This document shows, one piece after another, positions 1 through 6,740 of a stretch of 10,739 bases of DNA (position 1 is the stretch's first letter; each line of letters opens with the position of its first letter). The stretch covers positions 1 to 10,739 of the forward strand of contig DGQT01000089.1 of the NCBI GenBank assembly GCA_002390845.1, given 5' to 3'. The DNA comes from Chitinophagaceae bacterium UBA4407. Lineage in GTDB: Bacteria > Bacteroidota > Bacteroidia > Chitinophagales > Chitinophagaceae. A model generated the notes under the pieces. It saw only the letters and a list, made by a program, of their open reading frames with translations. It had not been told where the DNA came from and searched no databases. The translations under genes were made by a program, and so were the position numbers.

Positions 1-9
1 ATTGTATTT

Positions 10-87
10 CATGGCATCGCCTCTTGCGTCGCACTCTTGTACGTTCGGAATGCTATTGAGCTTTTCTCACCTTATATGATAATAAAT
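10..87 (+). repeat. Intergenic repeat, copy A (degenerate)
   Basis: The signature TTGCGTCGCACTCTTGTACG lies at 24-43. Roughly 45 bp around it match copy D near 6731-6775 with few changes (shared pieces include TTTCATGG, CCTCTTGCGTCGC and CTTGTAC). Further on, GAGCTTTT and ATGATAATAAAT (76-87) also occur in the long repeats at the right end, so this looks like a shortened or decayed copy of that element. No gene is visible in 1-148. Confidence 0.7.
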
Positions 88-148
88 TTCTCTTGTGCTA
101 GCTGCTAAACTGAGCTCTAATATTGCATGTTAGCTAACGGCTTAAATC

Positions 149-1204
149 CTAAAAACTCACTTTAGCTTTAATATTATCCCATTGTATTTCGTCGCCCTTA
201 AAAGCATTGTTCACGTTGTTTAAACTGTCTTTACTGCTGAAGGCCGCAATGTTGCCTCCCATCGGACTGTTCAGTTTGTCACTTTTTAATAGATACATTT
301 CATCGCGTTTTTTCAGCTCATGCTTTCCCGAAAAATCCACGAGATAAATGTCTTTAATATCTTTCTGATCAATAACTCCTGAATTTATATAAGCCATTAT
401 ACAATGCATGTCATCAAATTTAAAAATCTTTCCTTTTGGGGTTACAATTTCTGCACCGAAACGGGCATCGCCTATAGTCATCTGGCAAAAATCACAATTG
501 TCTTTCGCCAATAGCAAAGGCTGCGGACCTGCATTGCAGGAGGCAAGTAACATGAACATTACAAACGCAGACACTAAAACAGTTGCTGGTTTGTTGGTAA
601 TTACTGTTGATTTTATCTTTTTAAGTTTCTCCGTTTTAATAATCTCAAAAACGCTTGCTGAGGTAAGCAATAAAGCAACCACTATAAAAATCCAGCCGCC
701 AATATCGGGTATGGAATATGCGCCAAAATTCAGGAGTTGTTTATAACCAATCAATGGCGGTTGATAGGCCATACCTGGAACAACAATAGCCGCTTCAGGG
801 TTTAGGTCGTGACCATAATTGTATTCCCATCTCCAGAAATCAACCATGGCAACCACAGCAAAAGCAATAAACAAAATAGTTAAAATGGTTAATAATTTTT
901 TCCTGTTCAGCAAACCTGTTAAAACGGTTATACACCCAAAGAAACCAATGATATAAGGTAAAATCGTGAACTCAATAAAATCATTGGCATGCAGTGTACG
1001 CATACCAATATAATGGTTAAGCCCATTGATGATATCTACATTTCCACCGAGTGCATTTGGATAAATTAGTAATACAAGGCCTTCAGGATATTGCGGGGCG
1101 GATAATTGTATCTGCCACATAGGAACAAACAATACAGCAAAAAGTGCAAGGCCGCACAATATTACAATTGCTCTTACCCATGCCGTTAATCGGTTATTTT
1201 TCAT
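149..1204 (-). CDS. nosL: NosL copper-binding protein fused to an N-terminal membrane domain
   Basis: This 351-residue protein is probably a copper chaperone or assembly factor for the NosZ metal centres. Residues ~205-351 are NosL-like, with NCDFCQM at 236-242 (Cys237, Cys240 and Met242 as candidate copper ligands), then IGDARFGAE and FDDMHCIMAY. Residues 1-200 form a separate membrane domain with about four hydrophobic spans and the distinctive stretches APQYPEG (36-42) and NGLNHYIGM (60-68). Just before the NosL part is a hydrophobic run ending LLASC (219-223), which looks like a lipoprotein signal peptide retained inside a fusion. The frame also runs open upstream to 1330, but that would overlap the FAS1 gene. 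The ATG at 1204 gives a charged N-terminus followed by a helix and is preferred. Canonical NosL is a free lipoprotein of under 200 residues, so the fusion is notable. nosDFY probably follow beyond the left edge. Confidence 0.9.
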   Translation of the reverse strand: MKNNRLTAWVRAIVILCGLALFAVLFVPMWQIQLSAPQYPEGLVLLIYPNALGGNVDIINGLNHYIGMRTLHANDFIEFTILPYIIGFFGCITVLTGLLNRKKLLTILTILFIAFAVVAMVDFWRWEYNYGHDLNPEAAIVVPGMAYQPPLIGYKQLLNFGAYSIPDIGGWIFIVVALLLTSASVFEIIKTEKLKKIKSTVITNKPATVLVSAFVMFMLLASCNAGPQPLLLAKDNCDFCQMTIGDARFGAEIVTPKGKIFKFDDMHCIMAYINSGVIDQKDIKDIYLVDFSGKHELKKRDEMYLLKSDKLNSPMGGNIAAFSSKDSLNNVNNAFKGDEIQWDNIKAKVSF

Positions 1205-1226
1205 AACAGTAAATTGAATAAAACTC

Positions 1227-1259
1227 AAACCTGTTAGGTCTTTAAGACCTAACAGGTTT
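1227..1259. repeat. Near-perfect 33-bp palindrome between the FAS1 gene and nosL
   Basis: Two 16-bp arms (1227-1242 and 1244-1259; left arm AAACCTGTTAGGTCTT) are exact reverse complements around a single central T. It begins about 10 nt after the FAS1 stop codon on the minus strand and lies 22 bp before the nosL start. It could act as a terminator, attenuator or RNA-processing site. The sequence after it on the minus strand (GAGTTTTATT) is only a weak U-tract. Similar palindromes are, to my recollection, scattered between genes in Bacteroidota. Confidence 0.8.
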
Positions 1260-1268
1260 TGCTTATGA

Positions 1269-1832
1269 TTATTTTTTTGCAGGTGGTAACAGCACGCCAT
1301 CAATGACATGCACCATTCCATTTGATGCACGGATGGATGCTACAATTGTCGCGGAATTATTAAGCATCACTTTACCATCTTTAATATTTACGGTAACATT
1401 ATCGCCGTTAACCATGCCAAGCACCTGCCCATCTGTAAATGAACTTGCATCCAGCGCTGAAAGTGTTACATGGTATTGCAGGATATTCTGAAGGTCTTCT
1501 TTTTTATCATCTTTCATTAATCCTTCTACGGTGCCGGCGGGTAGTTTATCGAATGCCGCATTGGTTGGTGCGAACACCGTAAACGGACCCGCGTTGGAAA
1601 GTGCTGTAACAAGGTCTGCCTGTTTTAAGGCGGCCACTAATGTTGTATGATCTTTTGATGACACTGCAACTTTTACCACATCTTTTTGCGATACATCATC
1701 ATTTACATTTTCCTGGCCACCTGCGGCTGGGGGTGTTTCGGTTGTTGAATCCGTTTTAGTTTCAGGTGCCTGATTACAGGAAACCATTGCCGATACAATG
1801 ATTACTGAAAGCAATTTTATCATGAGTTTCAT
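1269..1832 (-). CDS. FAS1 (fasciclin) domain lipoprotein
   Basis: This 187-residue exported protein has one FAS1 domain. The N-terminus is a lipoprotein signal peptide ending VSC (Cys19), followed by a Thr/Glu/Pro-rich linker to about residue 45. The FAS1 domain fills the rest and shows the usual landmarks: FAPTNAAF near 88-95, YHV near 120, and a C-terminal NGMVHVIDGVLLP. FAS1 domains are extracytoplasmic adhesion or binding modules, and no catalytic role can be read from the sequence. It sits between nosZ and nosL in the same direction, so it may be co-expressed and serve the periplasmic or membrane-surface N2O reductase, but this is inference. A second in-frame ATG three codons later (1823) is an alternative start. 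Confidence 0.92.
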   Translation of the reverse strand: MKLMIKLLSVIIVSAMVSCNQAPETKTDSTTETPPAAGGQENVNDDVSQKDVVKVAVSSKDHTTLVAALKQADLVTALSNAGPFTVFAPTNAAFDKLPAGTVEGLMKDDKKEDLQNILQYHVTLSALDASSFTDGQVLGMVNGDNVTVNIKDGKVMLNNSATIVASIRASNGMVHVIDGVLLPPAKK

Positions 1833-1872
1833 GTCTGAATATTTTGTTGATGGAAAAACGATTTTAATGTTG

Positions 1873-1950
1873 CCGGCTGTTGAAGCTCCTCAATGTTATG
1901 TTGTACAAGTGTGCGACGCAACAGAAGCTTCATTCATTTTCAACAGCCGG
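1873..1950 (-). repeat. Intergenic repeat, copy B, enclosed by a 12-bp inverted repeat
   Basis: On the minus strand 1921-1901 reads TTGCGTCGCACACTTGTACA, a close variant of the signature. It is enclosed by perfect 12-bp arms, CCGGCTGTTGAA at 1873-1884 and its reverse complement at 1939-1950. In a minus-strand transcript this could fold as a long-loop stem between nosZ and the FAS1 gene. No U-tract follows, so it is not a convincing terminator. Confidence 0.75.
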
Positions 1951-1981
1951 GCCAATAATTATTTCTTTGTTTTTTGTACTT

Positions 1982-3976
1982 CTATTTTGTAACGGTACTG
2001 TCTGCCTTAGGTAAATTTTTTCCGGTGCTAAACAATAATGGTGTGTTGCTTCCTGCAGGTGAAACCCTTACATAGCCAGACATTTCCTGGTGTAGCGCAC
2101 TGCAGAAATCGGTGCAATACATGGGGAACATACCAACGCGGTCTGGTATCCATTTTAAGGTGGTGGTTTCACCGGGCATTACCAGTAATTCTGAATTGAT
2201 GGAACCTTTTATGGCGAAACCATGCGGTACATCCCAATCCTGCTCTAGGTTGGTTACATGGAAATAAACTTCGTCGCCCATCCTGATGCCTTCAATATTA
2301 TCGGGTGCCAGGTGAGAGCGGATGGCAGTCATATTTACATCGACCCTGTTACCGGTTCGTACCACTTTTGTTTGGCCCTCTCCTTTGGAAACATAAGGAT
2401 TGGCGTTGTCCTCAATTTTAAATATTTTAACGCTCTTTGTTTTAATAAGATCAGCAGAAACTGCCTGAGCATAGTGCGGTTCACCAATAGTGGGGAAGTC
2501 TAGAATCAATTGCATTTTATCGCCGCTGATATCGAATAGCTGAGCACTTTGCGCAAGTTCCGGACCTGTTGGGAGGTAACGGTCTTTGGTAATTTTATTG
2601 TATGCGATTACATATTTGGCATTGGGTTTTCTTGAATCGCCGCCGGGAATACATAAGTGACCAATGGAATAATAAGTAGGTGCACGATCGAGCACTTTAA
2701 GGTCTTTGATATTCCATTTTACAATCTCGGATGATACGAAGAAAGAAGTGTATGCATTGCCTTTGCCATCGAACTCTGTATGCAATGGCCCGAGGCCCGG
2801 TTTTTTAACTTCGCCGTATAAAGCTGATTCGTATTTTACCACGGGTATGCCACCAAAATTGCCAATGAAATCTTTTGCTGCAATAGCTGCCTGCAATTTG
2901 GTATAACTAAACACTGGAATTAATGCTGCCAGTTTACCAGAGCCAACAATGTATTCGCCTGTTGGGTCAACATCACAACCATGCGGAGATTTTGGGCAAG
3001 GAATAAAATAAGCAATGTCTGGAAAATCTTTTACATCCAGCACTTGTACTTCGGTTTCTATGGTTGAGGTAGCGCTATGTGTTTTTTCGTCGTACACATT
3101 ATGCGCATATTTTACTGTTTGTTTTTTTGCTTTACCCTGAGCAAGATATTCTTCAGCTTTTTTCCAGTTTACTGCGAGAATAAAATCTTTATCTTTTTGC
3201 GAAGCATTTACTTCAAGCAATGTATTTGCCTGTTCGCTGTTGTAGCAGGAAAAGAAGAACCAATCGTGTGAAGGGCCTTTACCCGCATGGCTTAGATCGA
3301 AGTTTACACCGGGGCACAATAATTGAAAAGCAATCTTCATATTGCCCGAGGTTTTATCTACACTTACAAAACTGATGGTGCCTTTAAAATTTTTCTTGTA
3401 GGTGTTAATCGGCACATCGCCATTAACATTATCAGGCGGCACGCTAAATCTTGTACCAGCCACTACGTACTCTGTATTTTCTGTAATAAACGGAGAAGAG
3501 TGATTGCCCGCACTGTTAGGTATTTCTATGATTTCATTGGTACGGAAAGTACCCAGATCCACCCTTGCAATACGCGGTGTATTATTGCCATTGGCAAATA
3601 TCCAGCGGCCATCAATTTCGCCATTGGTTTGCGAAAGTTCTGTGTGGTGCAGGTCATCCCAAGGTACAAAGCCATGCGATGTATTCAGCATCGGTTTTGT
3701 TTCTTCACTATAGCCCCAGCCTTTCTCGGGGTCAACAGAAAAAACAGGGATCACTCTTAATAAGCGGCCTGACGGCAAACCATAAACAGACATTTGCCCG
3801 CTAAAACCGCCGGACACAAAATTGTAAAACTCATCGTATTTACCCGGTGCTACATAAGCTTTTGCCGCAGCACCGGCGTCAACTGCCGAAGCAGCGTTTT
3901 TTGGTTTACATCCGCTTATACCCAGCAGTGCAACCACTACTGCAAGCGCCATGTATTTTAATTGAATTGTTCTCAT
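1982..3976 (-). CDS. nosZ: Nitrous oxide reductase, clade II (Sec-dependent, lipoprotein form)
   Basis: This 664-residue multicopper enzyme reduces N2O to N2 outside the cytoplasmic membrane. The signal peptide is Sec type and ends in a lipobox (GISGC, Cys23). There is no twin-arginine motif, which is the clade II hallmark. The beta-propeller carries the seven histidines expected to bind the CuZ cluster: His110, His111, His159, His332, His399, His440 and His501. Several spacings match the Pseudomonas stutzeri enzyme (48 residues between the second and third, 61 between the last two). The C-terminal cupredoxin domain holds the CuA site: His585, then CTDFCSALHQEM at 621-632 (Cys621, Cys625, His629, Met632). 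Length is normal and all metal ligands are present, so it should be functional. The cytochrome c gene lies 174 bp upstream. No Fnr-like box was found directly before nosZ, so it may depend on the promoter ahead of the cytochrome gene. Confidence 0.98.
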   Translation of the reverse strand: MRTIQLKYMALAVVVALLGISGCKPKNAASAVDAGAAAKAYVAPGKYDEFYNFVSGGFSGQMSVYGLPSGRLLRVIPVFSVDPEKGWGYSEETKPMLNTSHGFVPWDDLHHTELSQTNGEIDGRWIFANGNNTPRIARVDLGTFRTNEIIEIPNSAGNHSSPFITENTEYVVAGTRFSVPPDNVNGDVPINTYKKNFKGTISFVSVDKTSGNMKIAFQLLCPGVNFDLSHAGKGPSHDWFFFSCYNSEQANTLLEVNASQKDKDFILAVNWKKAEEYLAQGKAKKQTVKYAHNVYDEKTHSATSTIETEVQVLDVKDFPDIAYFIPCPKSPHGCDVDPTGEYIVGSGKLAALIPVFSYTKLQAAIAAKDFIGNFGGIPVVKYESALYGEVKKPGLGPLHTEFDGKGNAYTSFFVSSEIVKWNIKDLKVLDRAPTYYSIGHLCIPGGDSRKPNAKYVIAYNKITKDRYLPTGPELAQSAQLFDISGDKMQLILDFPTIGEPHYAQAVSADLIKTKSVKIFKIEDNANPYVSKGEGQTKVVRTGNRVDVNMTAIRSHLAPDNIEGIRMGDEVYFHVTNLEQDWDVPHGFAIKGSINSELLVMPGETTTLKWIPDRVGMFPMYCTDFCSALHQEMSGYVRVSPAGSNTPLLFSTGKNLPKADSTVTK

Positions 3977-4032
3977 TTTATTTATAATTATTGGGTTATT
4001 TTATTTTGAGCCAGGCAGAAGAATTACAATTA

Positions 4033-4103
4033 AACATTCTTGCGTCGCACTCTTGTAATGTTAGATTTTATATCAGCATTTACCGAAGCGAAAGATGAAT
4101 CCG
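4033..4103 (+). repeat. Intergenic repeat, copy C, with the ACCGAAGCG module
   Basis: TTGCGTCGCACTCTTGTA (4040-4057) is bounded by a short inverted repeat, AACATT (4033-4038) and AATGTT (4057-4062). About 20 bp later comes TTACCGAAGCGAAA, the same module that follows the signature in both long repeats at the right end. It fills much of the gap between nosZ and the cytochrome c gene. Confidence 0.75.
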
Positions 4104-4116
4104 TGTTAAGTATTTT

Positions 4117-4152
4117 CATCTACATATTCGCACATCTACACATCCGCACATC
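4117..4152. repeat. Short tandem repeat, 16-bp unit, two copies
   Basis: CATCTACATATTCGCA (4117-4132) is followed directly by CATCTACACATCCGCA (4133-4148), 14 of 16 bases identical, and then CATC. It abuts and slightly overlaps the stop codon of the cytochrome c gene. Runs of CACATC/GCACATC type are, to my recollection, common between Bacteroidota genes. Function unknown. Confidence 0.75.
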
Positions 4153-4639
4153 ATTTAACTCCATCATTCCTGCGCATAAATTCGAGCAGGCTTCTTGCGT
4201 CTTCATCACTTAAACTTTGATTGGGCATTCTTACCATACATATTTCAAGCTGCGCCTGTGCTGCCGGGTCTTTGGTAATCATTTCATCTGTGTTGGTAAC
4301 AAAGTTCATGATCCAAACAGGTTCATGTCTTGTTGTGACTCCAAGCCAGCCGGGGCCAACCAATTTCTCTGCGGTAAGTTTGTGGCAGGCGGAGCATTTT
4401 ACATCAAATACTTTATTACCTGCATCGGCTTTTGCGGCATCTAAATGTTCGCTAATATCAACTGTGGTGAATTTTCCTTCACCACGTTTAGGATCATAAG
4501 AAGGATTACCGTTCTCGGCTTTTTCGGTTTGCTCTTTATTTTCAGAAGATTCACTTCCTTCTTTATTTGAGTTACCGGCACCGCCACCACAGGCAGCGAT
4601 GAAAAGACCAATTGTGCCAATGAATATCAATTTTTTCAT
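4151..4639 (-). CDS. Monoheme cytochrome c lipoprotein, likely NosZ electron donor
   Basis: This 162-residue c-type cytochrome is anchored by a lipobox (FIAAC, Cys17). A Gly/Ser/Glu/Lys-rich low-complexity linker covers about 18-55, then a compact class I cytochrome domain follows. The heme attachment motif is CSACH (Cys82, Cys85, His86), and Met138 in RMPNQSL is the likely distal ligand. An unpaired Cys134 lies nearby. Small cytochromes c next to nosZ are a known feature of clade II clusters, where they are thought to feed electrons to CuA. This one is the first gene of the minus-strand set and starts 151 bp from the divergent Crp/Fnr regulator. The flexible linker would let a membrane-tethered heme domain reach a membrane-tethered NosZ. 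No Shine-Dalgarno is visible; an A-rich leader precedes the ATG. Confidence 0.93.
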   Translation of the reverse strand: MKKLIFIGTIGLFIAACGGGAGNSNKEGSESSENKEQTEKAENGNPSYDPKRGEGKFTTVDISEHLDAAKADAGNKVFDVKCSACHKLTAEKLVGPGWLGVTTRHEPVWIMNFVTNTDEMITKDPAAQAQLEICMVRMPNQSLSDEDARSLLEFMRRNDGVK

Positions 4640-4658
4640 GTTTGTTTTTTTACGACTT

Positions 4659-4666
4659 CAAAATTG
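4659..4666 (-). promoter_or_regulatory. Candidate -7 box for the cytochrome c/nos genes
   Basis: Read on the minus strand the sequence is CAATTTTG, one mismatch from the Bacteroidota -7 consensus TAnnTTTG. If its last G is at -7, transcription would start near 4652, 12 nt before the ATG. No clear -33 TTTG is present at the right distance, as is common at activator-dependent promoters. Its last base lies 36.5 bp from the centre of the Fnr-like box at 4689-4702. Confidence 0.4.
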
Positions 4667-4688
4667 AATGATTAGCGGTTTCCATATT

Positions 4689-4702
4689 ATGACTCAAATC
4701 AT
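4689..4702. promoter_or_regulatory. Fnr/DNR-like operator, site 1
   Basis: ATGAC-TCAA-ATCAT is a 14-bp near-palindrome with one mismatch between arms. It keeps the GA-N6-TC core of Crp/Fnr-family sites and resembles the Fnr consensus TTGAT-N4-ATCAA. It would be centred near -43.5 relative to the proposed start of the cytochrome c transcript, close to a class II activator position. Confidence 0.6.
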
Positions 4703-4720
4703 ATAAATAAGAATTAATTT

Positions 4721-4734
4721 GTGATTTACATCAT
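4721..4734. promoter_or_regulatory. Fnr/DNR-like operator, site 2
   Basis: GTGAT-TTAC-ATCAT contains a perfect TGAT-N4-ATCA palindrome and differs from the Fnr consensus only in the outermost bases. Its centre is 32 bp (about three helical turns) from site 1. It would lie near -43.5 relative to the proposed start of the regulator transcript, so it may mediate autoregulation. Confidence 0.65.
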
Positions 4735-4756
4735 ACTTATTATTGTACTTATCGCA

Positions 4757-4764
4757 TTTCTTTG
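4757..4764 (+). promoter_or_regulatory. Candidate -7 box for the Crp/Fnr regulator
   Basis: TTTCTTTG is one mismatch from TAnnTTTG. With its last G at -7, transcription would start near 4771, giving a 19-nt leader. The last G lies 36.5 bp from the centre of operator site 2, the same distance as on the opposite strand. Confidence 0.4.
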
Positions 4765-4789
4765 CTTACCGTAACAAAAATCCCACAAC

Positions 4790-5383
4790 ATGTTTCATAG
4801 GGACCTGCTTATCACCTGGGGTGGCATTTTCAGGAAATATCAAAAAGACCAAACCATCTTTTATGAAGGGGATAAAGCCATGTTTTATTACGAGGTAATT
4901 GAAGGCAGTGTGAAAATGGTTAATGTCAATGAGGATGGAAAAGAATTTATACAGGGCATATTTAAACGGGGCGAAAGCTTTGGAGAGCCTGTATTGCTGA
5001 TTGATGAGCCTTACCCCGCAAGTGCCGTGGCAAATGAAGATTGTGTGCTCATAAGGATAACAAGGGAAAACTTTGTTCAGCTGTTAAAGGAGTACCCTGA
5101 CATTCATCTAAGCTTTACACAGGTACTTGCCAAGAGGCTTTATAATAAATCACTCATGTCAAAAGAGATTTCCAGTTACGGCCCTGAGCACAGAATTCAA
5201 ACACTTTTACAGATACTGAAAAAAAACATAAGCACGGCAAATACAGATAAATTAAAAGTTGATTTATCGAGGCAGCAAATAGCCGATATGACGGGCCTTC
5301 GGGTTGAAACCGTTATCCGTTGCATGAAAAAAATGCAGGAGAAAGGTATAATCAATATTGAAAAAGGGAAAGTGTATTTCTGA
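4790..5383 (+). CDS. Crp/Fnr-family transcriptional regulator without an FNR iron-sulfur motif
   Basis: This 197-residue protein has the standard two-part fold: a cyclic-nucleotide-binding-type beta-barrel sensor (about 12-110), a long dimerisation helix (about 112-145), and a winged-helix DNA-binding domain (about 157-197) with SRQQIADMTGLRVETVIR. In the recognition helix Val172, Glu173 and Arg177 match FNR Val208, Glu209 and Arg213, while FNR Ser212 is replaced by Ile176. That predicts a GA-N6-TC core, as in the three nearby palindromes. Only two cysteines exist (85 and 178), so the FNR 4Fe-4S sensor is absent; DNR/NnrR-like sensing of nitric oxide is the likeliest role, though the signal cannot be read from sequence. 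It is divergent from the cytochrome c/nosZ genes and probably controls them and itself. The ATG at 4790 gives a short but normal N-terminus. Confidence 0.92.
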   Translation: MFHRDLLITWGGIFRKYQKDQTIFYEGDKAMFYYEVIEGSVKMVNVNEDGKEFIQGIFKRGESFGEPVLLIDEPYPASAVANEDCVLIRITRENFVQLLKEYPDIHLSFTQVLAKRLYNKSLMSKEISSYGPEHRIQTLLQILKKNISTANTDKLKVDLSRQQIADMTGLRVETVIRCMKKMQEKGIINIEKGKVYF

Positions 5384-5404
5384 GATAAGATTATTGTTTG
5401 TGCC

Positions 5405-5418
5405 ATGACCGTAGTCAT
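5405..5418. promoter_or_regulatory. Fnr/DNR-like operator, site 3
   Basis: ATGAC-CGTA-GTCAT is a perfect 14-bp interrupted palindrome in the 71-bp gap between the regulator and the membrane protein. Its left arm is identical to that of site 1. A poor -7 candidate, TTGCATTG (5441-5448, two mismatches), would again end 36.5 bp from the site centre, but it would make the mRNA essentially leaderless. The operator is better supported than this promoter. Confidence 0.55.
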
Positions 5419-5454
5419 ATTAAATCTTTAAACAGCCCCTTTGCATTGTAATAT

Positions 5455-6690
5455 ATGAACGATAAAAAACTCTTTTTTACCACCTGGATAAAAATATCGC
5501 TTATCAATTTTTTGGTAGTGGCGTTGGTTGGCGTATTACTGAGGTATAAAATAAACTTCCCTCTTCCTGTAGTCAATTATAAATTTTTGTTACATGCACA
5601 TTCCCATTTCGCTTTTGCAGGATGGGTAACACAAATATTAATGGCACTTATTGTGCAGTATGTTTATGAACATGATAACAGTATCAACCTAAGCCGTTAT
5701 AAAAAAATATTCCGTGGCAACTTTATTACTGCTTATGGCATGCTGTTTACTTTTCCTTTCCAGGGGTACGGCTTGTTCTCCATCATCTTTTCAACGCTGT
5801 CTGTTTTCGTTTCGTATTTTTTTATTGCATTCGTTTGGAAAGACCTGAAACATATAACAGATAAAGGTTACAGCAAAGCATGGATTAAAGCATCGCTGCT
5901 TTTATATGCCATCTCTTCTTTGGGTCCTTTCTCCCTTGCTTATTTAATGGCCAATCAAATTTCGGGGCAGGACTTATATTTCGGCGCCGTTTATTTCTTC
6001 CTCCATTTTCAATACAATGGCTGGTTCCTTTTTGCCTGTTTCGGATTGTTTTTTAACTACCTGCAAAAAACAGGGTTTTTGAACACAGCATTGTACAGCA
6101 AAAGGATATTCTATGTGTTATTTATTACCTGTTTCCCGGCTTATTTCTTATCAACCATGTGGATGGATTTACCCATTGTCATTCGCATTGTAGCAACTGC
6201 AGCGGCCATTGCGCAACTTATCTCTTTGGTTTACATTTTTAAATTATTTGCCCATTCAAAAAAACTATTAAGCAATAACCTCAATACGCTTTCAAATAAT
6301 TTATGGCTTATGGTGTTGATCGCTTTTGTAATTAAACTGTTGTTGCAATGCCTGTCCACCATTCCTTCTTTAAGCCAGTATGCATTTGGTTTCAGGCCGG
6401 TGGTAATCGGTTACCTGCATTTGTCTTTTCTCGGCATTATTACCTTTTTCATTTTAGGTTATATCAACAATAACCTGGCTCTTTCGCGAACAGGCGTATA
6501 TACTTTTGTTGCCGGTGTATTAATAACAGAAACCACTTTAATGCTGCAGGGATTTGAAGCTATTGGTTTCAGTGTACTGGCTTATGCAAATTATGTTTTG
6601 TTTGCCGCAGCAATTGCTATGACGGCGGGTTTAATCATCATTGTTGTAAAAAGGAAACGCATTGTAAATGCAGCCATCTCTCTGTATTAG
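5455..6690 (+). CDS. Polytopic membrane protein with histidine-bearing helices (heme-copper-oxidase/NnrS-like), function unknown
   Basis: This 411-residue protein is almost entirely hydrophobic, with roughly 11-12 membrane helices. Three helices carry histidines in striking contexts: HAHSHFAFAGW (His47, His49, His51), LHFQYNGW (His184) and GYLHLSFLG (His322). Such motifs recall heme or copper ligation in subunit I of heme-copper oxidases (CcoN/NorB) and in NnrS, a heme- and copper-containing membrane protein of nitrogen-oxide metabolism. The protein lacks the familiar oxidase active-site signature and is shorter than NorB or CcoN, so it is not called an oxidase. It starts 71 bp after the regulator, behind an Fnr-like box, so it probably belongs to the same response. 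A role in nitric oxide handling or heme/copper supply is inferred from context only. A cytoplasmic basic tail (KRKR) ends the last helix. Confidence 0.75.
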   Translation: MNDKKLFFTTWIKISLINFLVVALVGVLLRYKINFPLPVVNYKFLLHAHSHFAFAGWVTQILMALIVQYVYEHDNSINLSRYKKIFRGNFITAYGMLFTFPFQGYGLFSIIFSTLSVFVSYFFIAFVWKDLKHITDKGYSKAWIKASLLLYAISSLGPFSLAYLMANQISGQDLYFGAVYFFLHFQYNGWFLFACFGLFFNYLQKTGFLNTALYSKRIFYVLFITCFPAYFLSTMWMDLPIVIRIVATAAAIAQLISLVYIFKLFAHSKKLLSNNLNTLSNNLWLMVLIAFVIKLLLQCLSTIPSLSQYAFGFRPVVIGYLHLSFLGIITFFILGYINNNLALSRTGVYTFVAGVLITETTLMLQGFEAIGFSVLAYANYVLFAAAIAMTAGLIIIVVKRKRIVNAAISLY

Positions 6691-6740
6691 ATAAGAAAAT
6701 TCAAATACACTTTATTAACCCGGCGATATTCTTTCATGGT

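Noticed and set aside
129..138. GTTAGCTAAC palindrome just after nosL
   Set aside because: It is only 10 bp, has no loop or U-tract, and is weak support for a terminator.
1205..1330. Longer nosL reading frame starting at 1330
   Set aside because: It would overlap the end of the FAS1 gene by over 60 bases and translate the palindrome. The ATG at 1204 gives a sensible membrane N-terminus.
3323..3760. 145-codon open frame antisense to nosZ
   Set aside because: NosZ on the opposite strand is full length with every metal ligand, so this is a shadow frame.
4790..5383. Oxygen-sensing FNR with a 4Fe-4S cluster
   Set aside because: The protein has only two widely spaced cysteines (85, 178) and lacks the N-terminal cysteine cluster.
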